Assembly: GCF_000145235.1 (NCBI RefSeq)
Contig: NC_014391.1
Location: 6,961,560 to 7,025,559, forward strand
DNA length: 64,000 nt
Reading direction: 5' to 3'
Source: Micromonospora aurantiaca ATCC 27029
GTDB taxonomy: Bacteria; Actinomycetota; Actinomycetes; Mycobacteriales; Micromonosporaceae
Shown piece after piece: positions 34,679-42,986 of the stretch (positions are counted from its first letter, which is position 1; every line of letters begins with the position of its first letter). The notes under the pieces were generated by a model. The model ran no database searches. It was not told where the DNA came from and was given only the letters and a program-made list of their open reading frames with translations. A program made the position numbers and the translations under genes.

Positions 34679-35317
34679 GTGCTCGAGCTCGCCATCCTCG
34701 GCCTCCTGCAGGAGGCGTCGATGCACGGCTACGAGCTGCGCAAGGAGCTGACCGCCAAGCTCGGTGCCATCCGGGCGGCGATCAGCTACGGCTCGCTCTA
34801 CCCGACCCTGCGTCGGCTGCAGGCGGCGGGATGGATCGCCGAAGCCGCCGAGACACCCGCGACCGCCGAGGAGGTTCCCGCGCTGACCAGCCGACGCGGT
34901 CGGGTGGTCTACACCATTACCGCGGAGGGCAAGGAACGCTTCGCCCAGCTCATAGCGCAGGCTGGACCCGAGACGTACGACGACACGGGCTTCGGCGTGC
35001 ACTTCGCGTTCTTCGCCCGGACCGACCAGGCCACCCGGCTCCGGATCCTGGAAGGTCGTCGCCGCAAGATCGAGGAACGTCGCGAAGGTCTTCGTGACGT
35101 GCTCGGCCGGGCAGCCGAGCGCCTCGACGCGTACACCCTGGAACTGCAGCGCCACGGGCTCGACGCCTGTGAGCGCGAGGTCCGCTGGCTGGAGGAGCTC
35201 ATCGCCAACGAGCGCTCCGGCCGGGCCCCCGCCGACCCGCGACCCGGGACGGCCGGTGGCCGAGGAGACAACGACAGCCCGCCCACGCCTGGAACGTCCA
35301 GGAAAGAGCGGCCGTGA
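34679..35317 (+). CDS. PadR-family transcriptional regulator
   Basis: The 212-aa repressor has the PadR winged helix at its N-terminus (LELAILGLLQEASMHGYELRKEL, YGSLYPTLRRLQAAGWI, GRVVYTITAEGKERFAQL) and a C-terminal PadR_C/Vir-type dimerisation helix (about residues 110-185: RLRILEGRRRKIEERREGLRD ... YTLELQRHGLDACEREVRWLEELI). GTG 34679 starts the conserved domain behind GAGGGG. It precedes ino1 with a small gap and the palindrome in its promoter implies it controls itself and ino1. The same pair exists in Mycobacterium (Rv0047c-Rv0046c). Confidence 0.9.
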   Translation: MLELAILGLLQEASMHGYELRKELTAKLGAIRAAISYGSLYPTLRRLQAAGWIAEAAETPATAEEVPALTSRRGRVVYTITAEGKERFAQLIAQAGPETYDDTGFGVHFAFFARTDQATRLRILEGRRRKIEERREGLRDVLGRAAERLDAYTLELQRHGLDACEREVRWLEELIANERSGRAPADPRPGTAGGRGDNDSPPTPGTSRKERP

Positions 35318-35340
35318 TGAAGAAGAAGGAGGCAGACGCT

Positions 35341-36420
35341 ATGGGCTCCGTCCGCGTCGCCATCGTCGGTGTGGGTAACTGCGCCTCGTCCCTCGTACAG
35401 GGCGTGGAGTACTACCGGAACGCCGACCCGAACGACCGCGTCCCGGGTCTCATGCACGTCACCTTCGGCGACTACCACGTCTCGGACGTGAAGTTCGTCG
35501 CGGCGTTCGACGTGGACGCCAAGAAGGTGGGCATGGACCTCGCGGAGGCGATCGTCGCCAGCGAGAACAACACGATCAAGCTGTGCGACGTGCCGCCGAC
35601 CGGCGTCACCGTGCAGCGCGGCCCGACCTTCGACGGTCTCGGCCAGTACTACCGCGAGATCGTCGAGGAGTCGGACGCCAAGCCGGTCGACGTGGCGCAG
35701 GCGCTGCGCGACGCGCAGGTCGACGTGGTCGTCTCCTACCTCCCGGTGGGCTCCGAGGAGGCCGACAAGTTCTACGCCCAGGCCGCGATCGACGCCGGCT
35801 GCGCGTTCGTGAACGCCCTGCCGGTCTTCATCGCCTCCGACCCGGAGTGGGCGAAGAAGTTCACCGACGCCGGCCTGCCGATCGTCGGCGACGACATCAA
35901 GAGCCAGGTCGGTGCCACCATCGTGCACCGCGCCCTGGCGAAGCTCTTCGAGGACCGCGGGGTCGAGCTGCTGCGCACGTACCAGCTCAACTTCGGCGGC
36001 AACATGGACTTCATGAACATGCTGGAGCGCAACCGTCTGGTCTCGAAAAAGATCTCGAAGACCCAGTCGGTGACCTCCCAGATCCCGCACGAGATGAGCA
36101 AGAGCGACGTGCACATCGGCCCGTCCGACCACGTGCCGTGGCTCGACGACCGCAAGTGGGCGTACATCCGCCTGGAGGGCCGCTCCTTCGGTGACACCCC
36201 GCTCAACGCGGAGCTGAAGCTCGAGGTGTGGGACTCGCCGAACTCGGCCGGTGTCATCATCGACGCCGTCCGCGCCGCGAAGATCGCGCTGGACCGGAAG
36301 ATCGGTGGCCCGATCCTCTCCGCCTCCTCGTACTTCATGAAGTCCCCGCCGGAGCAGTACGCCGACCACGACGCGCACGCCGCCGTCGAGGCGTTCATCG
36401 CCGGCGAGATCGAGCGCTGA
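35341..36420 (+). CDS. ino1: Inositol-3-phosphate synthase
   Basis: The enzyme converts glucose-6-phosphate to 1L-myo-inositol-1-phosphate with NAD as a recycled cofactor, supplying phosphatidylinositol and mycothiol. The 359-aa protein is the short actinobacterial form: NAD loop AIVGVGNCASSLVQGVEYY near residue 6, VSYLPVGSEEADKFYAQAA, VGDDIKSQVGATIVHRAL, and the catalytic region NFGGNMDFMNMLERNRLVSKKISKTQSV. ATG 35341 is preferred over ATG 35314 because AAGGAGG sits 8 nt before it. A very strong terminator follows. Confidence 0.96.
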   Translation: MGSVRVAIVGVGNCASSLVQGVEYYRNADPNDRVPGLMHVTFGDYHVSDVKFVAAFDVDAKKVGMDLAEAIVASENNTIKLCDVPPTGVTVQRGPTFDGLGQYYREIVEESDAKPVDVAQALRDAQVDVVVSYLPVGSEEADKFYAQAAIDAGCAFVNALPVFIASDPEWAKKFTDAGLPIVGDDIKSQVGATIVHRALAKLFEDRGVELLRTYQLNFGGNMDFMNMLERNRLVSKKISKTQSVTSQIPHEMSKSDVHIGPSDHVPWLDDRKWAYIRLEGRSFGDTPLNAELKLEVWDSPNSAGVIIDAVRAAKIALDRKIGGPILSASSYFMKSPPEQYADHDAHAAVEAFIAGEIER

Positions 36421-36435
36421 CGCGCTGACACGCAC

Positions 36436-36477
36436 AAGAAGGAAGGCCGGGTCCGCGCGGACCCGGCCTTCCTTCTT
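36436..36477. terminator. Bidirectional terminator between ino1 and ogt
   Basis: A perfect 42-bp palindrome, arms 36436-36456 and 36457-36477. On either strand it gives a GC-rich stem with flanking A/T-rich ends, 16 nt after the ino1 stop and 9 nt after the ogt stop. Confidence 0.9.
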
Positions 36478-36485
36478 CGCGTACG

Positions 36486-36965
36486 TCAGGACCAGGCTCG
36501 CCGCAGGGCCACCGACGCCTCCAGCTCCAGCAGCGTCACCTTGCGCGGCAGCCCGCCACCGAAGCCGACCAGCTTGCCGCCTGCGCCGACGATCCGGTGA
36601 CAGGGCACGATCACCGGCACCGGATTGCGGTTGCAGGCCACCCCGACCGCCCGGGCGCCTCCGGGGTCTCCGACCGCCTTCGCCACCTCGCCGTAGGTCT
36701 TCGTCTCCCCGTACGGGATGCGGGTCATCTCCCGCCACACGGCGCGCTCGAACTCGGAGCCCCGGGGTGCCGACACCGGCACGGTGAACTCGGTCAGCTC
36801 ACCGGCGAAGTACGCCCGCAGCTCCGCCACCGCCAGCCGGGCCACCGCGTCGCCGGGTTCGCCTGACGCCCCGTCCACCCGGCCGAAGTGCGCGCCGCGC
36901 ACCGCGTCGTCGTCGGTGCCGACGGAGAACTCGCCGATCGGGGAGTCGAGCACGGTCCAGCGCAT
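36486..36965 (-). CDS. ogt: Methylated-DNA--[protein]-cysteine S-methyltransferase
   Basis: A suicide repair protein that takes alkyl groups from O6-alkylguanine onto its own cysteine. The 159-aa protein has MRWTVLDSPIGEFSVGTDDDAV at the N-terminus, FERAVWREMTRIPYGETKTYGEVAKAVGDPGGARAVGVACNRNPVPVIV and the active site PCHRIVGAGGKLVGFGGGL with Cys122. Length is normal for Ogt. Start 36965 is used; ATG 36974 would add three residues. The frame is open upstream for over a kilobase, but that part is a shadow of the flotillin-operon genes. Confidence 0.94.
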   Translation of the reverse strand: MRWTVLDSPIGEFSVGTDDDAVRGAHFGRVDGASGEPGDAVARLAVAELRAYFAGELTEFTVPVSAPRGSEFERAVWREMTRIPYGETKTYGEVAKAVGDPGGARAVGVACNRNPVPVIVPCHRIVGAGGKLVGFGGGLPRKVTLLELEASVALRRAWS

Positions 36966-37063
36966 GCCACCCATTGTCGCGCCCACGCCGACATTCTCCC
37001 CGGCCGGTTCCCTGAGGGCGGGCTGGACGACCGCTGAGCGAAGTCGATGTTGCACGGCGTCGA

Positions 37064-37069
37064 TACCGT
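37064..37069 (+). promoter_or_regulatory. -10 hexamer for the NfeD-flotillin operon
   Basis: TACCGT lies 7 nt before ATG 37077, the same arrangement as at 18071. No typical -35 is seen. Confidence 0.4.
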
Positions 37070-37076
37070 GCAGGTC

Positions 37077-37589
37077 ATGGCCACCGGGACGCTCATCTTC
37101 CTGATCATCGGCGGGATCGGTGTCGGCGTGCTGACCCTCGCCCTGCTCGGCTCGGGAGTGCTCCACCTCGGCCAGCCGGACGTCGACGGGCCGGTGTCGC
37201 TGGAGGCGGCCGCCGGGTTCACCGGGGCGTTCGGTTTCGGCGGCGCGATCGTCAACGAGCTGCTCGGGGGTCGTACCCCCGGAATGATCGCGGCGGCGGT
37301 GGCCGGCGGCGCGCTCGCCGCCGTGCCCACCGGCTGGCTGGCGGCGCGGCTGAGCCGCGCGGCCCGCAACATGCGCACGGACGCCACACCCACCCGCGAC
37401 CACCTGGCCGGCGCGATCGGCCTGGTGGTGACGCCGATCCCCAGCGGCGGCTACGGCGAGGTGCGGGTACGCCTCGCCGGCCAGCCGGTGAAGCTCAACG
37501 CCCGCGCCGACGGGCCGATCGCGGTCGGCACCCGGATCTTCGTGGTCGAAGCACTGAGCGAGACCAGCGTGCACGTCGAGACCTACTGA
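37077..37589 (+). CDS. NfeD-like membrane protein
   Basis: The 170-aa protein has membrane helices at about residues 5-25, 45-62 and 70-92, then a C-terminal NfeD-type OB-fold domain: HLAGAIGLVVTPIPSGGYGEVRVRLAGQPVKLNARADGPIAVGTRIFVVE. NfeD proteins pair with flotillins and organise membrane microdomains. Here the flotillin gene follows after 25 bp, supporting that role. ATG 37077 is chosen over ATG 37047 because the -10 hexamer lies 7 nt before it. Confidence 0.8.
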   Translation: MATGTLIFLIIGGIGVGVLTLALLGSGVLHLGQPDVDGPVSLEAAAGFTGAFGFGGAIVNELLGGRTPGMIAAAVAGGALAAVPTGWLAARLSRAARNMRTDATPTRDHLAGAIGLVVTPIPSGGYGEVRVRLAGQPVKLNARADGPIAVGTRIFVVEALSETSVHVETY

Positions 37590-37614
37590 CACCACCACAC
37601 AGACGGGAACGCCC

Positions 37615-39123
37615 ATGCCCCTGCTCGTCGCCATCGGCGGCGCGGTCCTCCTCGCCGTCGTCCTCGTTCTCTTCGTGTTGTCCCGGATCAAGGTGGCCGG
37701 GCCGAACCAGGCGTTCATCGTCACCGGCCGCAAGGGCCGCACCACCCAGTCCGCCGACGGAGCCCGCTCCACCGACATGTCCGGCCAGAAGGTCGTGCTC
37801 GGCGCCTCGGTCTTCGTGCTGCCGGTGGTGCAGAAGCTCCAGTCGCTCGACCTGTCCAGCCGCCGGATCGATGTCAGCATCCGCGGCGCGGTGAGCAAGC
37901 AGGGCATCCGCACCGAGCTGCACGGCGTGGCGATCGTGAAGGTCGGCGGCACCGAGGACGCGATCCGCGCCGCCGCCCAGCGCTTCCTGAACCAGCAGGA
38001 GGAGATCGACAACTTCACCCGCGAGGTGCTCGCCGGCGCGCTGCGCTCGATCGTCGGGCGGCTCACCGTCGAGGAGATCATCCGGGACCGGGCGGCGTTC
38101 GCCAGCGCGGTCGCCGAGGAGGCCGAGCACTCGATGACCAACCAGGGCCTGGTGCTCGACACGTTCCAGCTCCAGGACATCTCGGCCGAGGGCTCCTACC
38201 TCCAGGACCTGGGCCGGCCGGAGGCGGCCCGGGTGCTCAAGGACGCGGCCATCGCCGAGGCGCGGGCCCGGCAGCAGGCCGAGCAGGAGCGGCTGCTCGC
38301 CGAGGAGGCGATCGCCGAGGCGAACCGGAACCTGGCGCTCAAGCAGGCCGGCATCCAGGCCGAGATCGACGCGGCGAAGGCGAAGTCGGCGGCGGCCGGG
38401 CCGCTCGCGCAGGCCGAGCGGGACCAGGCGATCCTCTCCGAGCAGCAGAAGGTGGCCGAGCGCAACGCCGAGCTGAAGCAGCGCCAGCTCGACACCGAGG
38501 TGCGCAAGCCGGCCGACGCGGCCCGGTACAAGGTCGAGCAGGAGGCCGAGGCGGCCCGCAACGCGGCGGTGCTCAACGCCGACGCGCAGCGGCAGGCCAC
38601 CATCGCCGCCGCGCAGGCCTCCGCCGAGCAGGCCCGCCTCACCGGTGAGGGCGAGCGGGCCCGGCGGGCCGCGCTGGCCGAGGCTAACGCGATCGAGGGC
38701 GCCAAGGAGGGCGAGGCCGAGCAGCGCCGTCGTTCCGCGATCGCCGAGGCGGTCGAGCGGGAGGGCCAGGCCGAGGCCGCGGCCATCCTGGCCAAGGGTC
38801 AGGCCGAGGCCGACGCGATGGCCCGCAAGGCCGAGGCGTTCGCCGCGTACGGCGAGGCGGCCGTGCTGGACCTGCTGGTCAAGGTGCTGCCCGAGGTGGT
38901 CGGTGCGGCCAGCGCCCCGATCGGCGCGATCGACAAGATGACGGTGATCTCCACCGACGGGGCGTCGTCGCTGACCAAGTCCGTGGCCGGCAACGTCGCA
39001 CAGGGCCTCCAACTCGGCAGCGACCTGACCGGCATCGACCTGGCCGGGCTGCTGGCGCGGCTGGGCAGCAGCGCCCAGCACAACGGCAAGACCACAGTGG
39101 ACGGCACCACGGTCACCCCGTGA
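37615..39123 (+). CDS. floT: Flotillin-family SPFH protein
   Basis: The 502-aa protein matches bacterial flotillins, scaffold proteins of functional membrane microdomains. It begins with one membrane helix (LVAIGGAVLLAVVLVLFVL), followed by the SPFH/band-7 domain (VAGPNQAFIVTGRKG ... VEEIIRDRAAFASAVAEEAEHSMTNQGLVLDTFQLQDI). A coiled coil full of Ala-Glu repeats runs from about 200 to 420 (EARARQQAEQERLLAEEAIAEANRN, many EAEA motifs), then a hydrophobic oligomerisation region. It follows the NfeD gene in the classic pair and ends before a strong terminator. Confidence 0.92.
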   Translation: MPLLVAIGGAVLLAVVLVLFVLSRIKVAGPNQAFIVTGRKGRTTQSADGARSTDMSGQKVVLGASVFVLPVVQKLQSLDLSSRRIDVSIRGAVSKQGIRTELHGVAIVKVGGTEDAIRAAAQRFLNQQEEIDNFTREVLAGALRSIVGRLTVEEIIRDRAAFASAVAEEAEHSMTNQGLVLDTFQLQDISAEGSYLQDLGRPEAARVLKDAAIAEARARQQAEQERLLAEEAIAEANRNLALKQAGIQAEIDAAKAKSAAAGPLAQAERDQAILSEQQKVAERNAELKQRQLDTEVRKPADAARYKVEQEAEAARNAAVLNADAQRQATIAAAQASAEQARLTGEGERARRAALAEANAIEGAKEGEAEQRRRSAIAEAVEREGQAEAAAILAKGQAEADAMARKAEAFAAYGEAAVLDLLVKVLPEVVGAASAPIGAIDKMTVISTDGASSLTKSVAGNVAQGLQLGSDLTGIDLAGLLARLGSSAQHNGKTTVDGTTVTP

Positions 39124-39128
39124 CGACG

Positions 39129-39165
39129 GACGCCCGCCGGTTCCCCTCGGGAGCCGGCGGGCGTC
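39129..39165. terminator. Terminator between flotillin and S8 protease genes
   Basis: A GC-rich stem-loop with outer arms 39129-39140 and 39154-39165 and an inner TCCC/GGGA extension. It starts 5 nt after the flotillin stop and ends 15 nt before the protease stop on the other strand. Confidence 0.7.
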
Positions 39166-39180
39166 GTGCGGTGGTACGGG

Positions 39181-41217
39181 TCAGAGCACGGCGACGACGA
39201 ACTTCTCGCCGGCGCCCAGGCCGAGGGTCGGGCTGTTCCAGTCGATGGTCCGGCTCGCGATGAGCTGGCTGGTGCCGGCGCTGCCGGCGGTGACCGCCTT
39301 CTCGTTGATGTTCGCGTACAGGTAGACCGAGCCGTCGGCGTTGTAGTCGAGGAACGACATCCCCTCCCACGCGCCGATCGAGGCGCCCCGCGCGATCAGC
39401 GGCTTCGCCCCGGCGCTCTCCGCCGTCACGAACTTGCCGTTGATCTGGGCCTTCAGACCGAAGGTGCCGTAGCCGTCACCCACGTTCACCAGCTCGTACT
39501 TCTCCCAGGCGCCGACGGTCGCCGAGCGGGCGATCAGCGGCTTCGCCCCGGCGCTCTCCGCCGTCACGAACTTGCCACTGGCCACCGACTTGATGCTCAC
39601 GAGGGGTGCCGGGGCGTCGAAGTCGAACTTCTCGGCGGTGCCGATCGCGGTCTTGCTCGCGATCAGCGGGGAGGTGGCGCTCGGCGCGGTGACGTACTTG
39701 CCGTTGATCGCCGCCTTCAGGCTGATCGTGCCGTCGGTGTTGTCGACGATCTGGAACTTCTCCCACGCGCCGATGGTGGCCGAGCGGGCGATCAGCGGCT
39801 TCGCCCCGGCGCTCTCCGCCGTGACGAACTTGTTCGTGACCCGCGCCCGCAGGCCGAACAGGCCTCCGCCGGCGTCGACCACGTCGTACTTCTCCCAGGC
39901 GCCGATCGAGGTGCCCCGGGCGATCAGCGGCTTCGTCCCCGCGCTCTCCGCGGTGACGTAGCGGCCGTTGACCCGGGCCTTGAGCCCGTACGAGCCGCGG
40001 GCCGTCACGGCCGAGCCGATGTGCAGCAGCCGGTCGGTGGAGCCCATGATGTCGTGCACCGCGCCGCCGATGCCGGTGGTCACGACCGAGTCGCGCACCT
40101 GCTGCGGCGACCAGCCCGGGTGCTCCTCCAGGAGCAGCGCGGCGGCGCCCGCCACGTGCGGGGACGCCATCGAGGTGCCGTTCATCGACTCCGAGCCGGC
40201 GCTGGTGCCGGCCTTGGCCGAGACGATGCCGGTGCCGGGGGCGAACAGGTCCAGGCAGCGGCCGTAGTTGGAGAACCAGGCGCGCATGTCGACCCGGTCG
40301 GTGGCCCCGACGGTGATGGCGGCGGGCACGCTCGCCGGCGAGGAGCCGCAGGCGTCCTGCATGCTGTTGCCGGCCGCTACCGCGTAGGTGATGCCGGAGG
40401 CGATCGAGCGGGCGACCGCGTCGTTGACCGCCTGGTCGACGCGGTCGACGCCGAGGCTCATGTTCGCCACGGACGGCCCGGTGGCGTTCGTGGTGACCCA
40501 CTCGATGCCGGCGATCACCTGCTCGGTGTCGCCCTGGCCGGAGCAGTCGAGGACCCGGACGGCGACCAGGTCGACGGCCTTCGCGACGCCGTACGTCGTA
40601 CCGCCGATCGTGCCCGCCACGTGCGTGCCGTGCCCGTCGCAGTCCTGCGCGACGTCGTCCTGCTCGACCGCGTCGTAGCCGTTGCGGGCGCGCCCGCCGA
40701 AGTCCTGGTGGTCGATGTCGATGCCGGTGTCGATCACGTACGCGGTCACGCCGGCGCCGGTCGACGGGTAGGTGTACCTGCCGTCGGTCCGGGTCTTGAG
40801 CTGGTCGATGCGGTCCAGGCCCCACGGCGGGGTGGTCTGGGTGCCGGCGGTGCTCCAGCGCTGGACCTGCTGGACGTACTCGACGTCCGGGTCGGCGGCG
40901 AGCCGCGCGGCCTGCCGGGCGTCCATGGTGGCCGAGTAGCCGTTCAGCGCCTTGCCGAAGACCCGGCGGACGGTGCCGCCGTGCTCGCCGGCCAGCGCGG
41001 ACGCGGCGGACTTCACCTTGGCCGGGGTGGTCTTGCCCTTCTTGAGGACCACGATGTAGCGGCCGGGCACCGCCTCGGCCGTGCCGGCGCCACGGACCGA
41101 CGGTCGCTTCGGGTCGGCGAGGGCCGGCCCGGCGACGGTGGCGCAGAGGATGGAGGTGGCGCTGGTGAGGGCGAGCCCCACGAGGGCGGAGCGGCGCAAG
41201 CCGCCACGACGTGTCAC
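39181..41217 (-). CDS. Secreted S8 (subtilisin-like) protease with fascin-like repeats
   Basis: The 678-aa preproprotein has a signal peptide (RRGGLRRSALVGLALTSATS ... GPALA) and an I9 propeptide (YIVVLKKGKTTPAKVKSAASAL). The subtilisin domain has an intact triad: Asp in VIDTGIDIDHQDF, His in DGHGTHVAGTIGG and Ser in NGTSMASPHVAGAAALLL. The last ~290 residues are six repeats of about 47 aa built on FVTAESAGAKPLIAR...IGAWEKY, which resemble fascin-like beta-trefoil lobes, probably binding sugar or filaments. GTG 41217 has GGGGAGA seven nt upstream. It stands alone between two convergent or co-directional housekeeping genes. Confidence 0.88.
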   Translation of the reverse strand: MTRRGGLRRSALVGLALTSATSILCATVAGPALADPKRPSVRGAGTAEAVPGRYIVVLKKGKTTPAKVKSAASALAGEHGGTVRRVFGKALNGYSATMDARQAARLAADPDVEYVQQVQRWSTAGTQTTPPWGLDRIDQLKTRTDGRYTYPSTGAGVTAYVIDTGIDIDHQDFGGRARNGYDAVEQDDVAQDCDGHGTHVAGTIGGTTYGVAKAVDLVAVRVLDCSGQGDTEQVIAGIEWVTTNATGPSVANMSLGVDRVDQAVNDAVARSIASGITYAVAAGNSMQDACGSSPASVPAAITVGATDRVDMRAWFSNYGRCLDLFAPGTGIVSAKAGTSAGSESMNGTSMASPHVAGAAALLLEEHPGWSPQQVRDSVVTTGIGGAVHDIMGSTDRLLHIGSAVTARGSYGLKARVNGRYVTAESAGTKPLIARGTSIGAWEKYDVVDAGGGLFGLRARVTNKFVTAESAGAKPLIARSATIGAWEKFQIVDNTDGTISLKAAINGKYVTAPSATSPLIASKTAIGTAEKFDFDAPAPLVSIKSVASGKFVTAESAGAKPLIARSATVGAWEKYELVNVGDGYGTFGLKAQINGKFVTAESAGAKPLIARGASIGAWEGMSFLDYNADGSVYLYANINEKAVTAGSAGTSQLIASRTIDWNSPTLGLGAGEKFVVAVL

Positions 41218-41393
41218 GAATTGTCTCCCCGTGTCCAGCGACCGTCCGGATCGGACGGGCGGATGAATCAGAACAGCCGCATCTGTCGATTCGGCGGCTG
41301 CCGATGACTCATCATGCGGGAGACATCGACCGGAGCGGGTCAACCGTTCGGTCGACACGCCGGCGTATCGTCGTCAGATCCGCGGCGCCGGCC

Positions 41394-42854
41394 TCAGCCG
41401 GTGATGCCCTCGTCGCGCGCCCAGCGCAGCAGCTCCGCCTCGGCCTCGTCGCGGTCCAGCGGCCCGCGTTCCAGCCGCAGCTCCTTGAGGTACTGCCAGG
41501 CGCGACCGACCACCGGCCCCGGCGGTACGCCGAGCAGCTCCATGATCGCGTTGCCGTCCAGGTCGGGGCGGACCCGGGCCAGGTCCTCCTCGGCCGCGAT
41601 CCGGGCGATCCGCTCCTCCAGCGCGTCGTAGTCGGCCGCGAGCTGGGCGGCCTTGCGCCGGTTGCGGGTGGTGCAGTCGGAGCGGGTCAGCTTGTGCAGC
41701 CGGGACAGCAGGTCACCGGCGTCGGTGACGTACCGGCGGACCGCCGAGTCGGTCCACTCGCCCCGGCCGTACCCGTAGAAGCGCAGGTGCAGCCCGACCA
41801 GCTTGACCACCTGGGAGGTGATCTCCTTGGAGTAGCGCAGCGCCTTCATCCGGTTCTTGGTCAGCCGGGCACCGACCACCTCGTGGTGGTGGAAGCTGAC
41901 CCGGCCGTCCGCGCCGACCGCCTTGGTGGCGGGCTTGCCGATGTCGTGCATGAGCGCGGCCATCCGCAGCACGAAGTCGCAACCGTCGGACTCCATCGAC
42001 ATGGCGTTGCTGACCACCGTGAGCGTGTGCTCGTAGACGTCCTTGTGCTGGGCGTGCTCGTCGATGGTGAGCTTCAGCCCGGTCAGCTCGGGCAGGAAGC
42101 GCTCGGCCAGCCCGGTGTCGACGAGCAGGCGCAGCCCGGTGATCGGGTCGGCACCGCAGAGGAGCTTGGTGAACTCGTCCCGGATCCGCTCGGCGGTGAT
42201 CCGGTCCAGGTCCGCAGCCATCTCGGTCATCGCCGCGCGGACGTCCGGGTGGACGGCGAAGCGGAGCTGCGCGGCGAACCGGGCCGCGCGCAGCATCCGC
42301 AGCGGGTCGTCGCGGAACGACTCCTGCGGCGTTCCCGGGGTACGAATGATCTTGGCGGCCAGATCGGCCAGTCCGCCGTACGGGTCGGTGAACCGGTGGT
42401 CCGGAAGACTGACCGCCATCGCGTTGACTGTGAAGTCGCGGCGCTTGAGGTCCTCGGTCAGGCTGGTGCCGTACTGCACCACCGGGTTGCGGCTGACCTG
42501 GTCGTAGACCTCCGCGCGGAACGTGGTGATCTCCAGGTTGAGGCCGTCGCGCTGGCAGGCGATGGTGCCGAACTCGCGTCCGGTCTCCCAGATCGACTCG
42601 GCCCAGCCGCGGATGACCTTGATGGTCTCGTCCGGGTGGGCGTCGGTGCAGAAGTCGAGGTCGTTGCCGAGCCGCCCGAGCAGCGCGTCGCGGACGGATC
42701 CGCCCACCAGGTGCAGTTCGTGACCGGCCTGGGCGAAGCGCCGGCCCAGCTCGTCGGCGACCGGTGAGACTCGGAGCAGTTCGGCGACGGCGTTGCGCTG
42801 CGCGGCGGTCAGTTCGCGGCGGTCGGCGGCGTGGGAGGCGGAGGCTTCGGACAT
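41394..42854 (-). CDS. pcnA: CCA tRNA nucleotidyltransferase
   Basis: The enzyme adds or repairs the CCA end of tRNAs. The 486-aa protein has the nucleotidyltransferase motif LVGGSVRDALLGRLGNDLDFCTDAHPDE (catalytic DxD), GREFGTIAC, TSLTEDLKRRDFTVNAMA, the RNA-binding RFAAQLRF region, and an HD domain (AALMHDIGKPATKAV, FHHHEVVGARL). TAGGCT lies nine nt before the ATG. In Streptomyces and Mycobacterium it sits beside murJ on the opposite strand, as here; the large DUF6049 gene that often separates them is missing. Confidence 0.95.
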   Translation of the reverse strand: MSEASASHAADRRELTAAQRNAVAELLRVSPVADELGRRFAQAGHELHLVGGSVRDALLGRLGNDLDFCTDAHPDETIKVIRGWAESIWETGREFGTIACQRDGLNLEITTFRAEVYDQVSRNPVVQYGTSLTEDLKRRDFTVNAMAVSLPDHRFTDPYGGLADLAAKIIRTPGTPQESFRDDPLRMLRAARFAAQLRFAVHPDVRAAMTEMAADLDRITAERIRDEFTKLLCGADPITGLRLLVDTGLAERFLPELTGLKLTIDEHAQHKDVYEHTLTVVSNAMSMESDGCDFVLRMAALMHDIGKPATKAVGADGRVSFHHHEVVGARLTKNRMKALRYSKEITSQVVKLVGLHLRFYGYGRGEWTDSAVRRYVTDAGDLLSRLHKLTRSDCTTRNRRKAAQLAADYDALEERIARIAAEEDLARVRPDLDGNAIMELLGVPPGPVVGRAWQYLKELRLERGPLDRDEAEAELLRWARDEGITG

Positions 42855-42986
42855 GGGATCGCCAGCCTATCGGGCCGGAGGTGGATCGACCGCGCCGGGC
42901 GCGGGTAACGGGTCCGGGTTGACTAAGGTTCCGGTTGGGCGGGGCCGGCCGGGCCCGATCGCCACGTACCCCCTGGAGGCTGGCAG

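Noticed and set aside
36966..38180. N-terminal extension of ogt in the same minus-strand frame
   Set aside because: Antisense to the NfeD and flotillin genes; ogt is complete from 36965.
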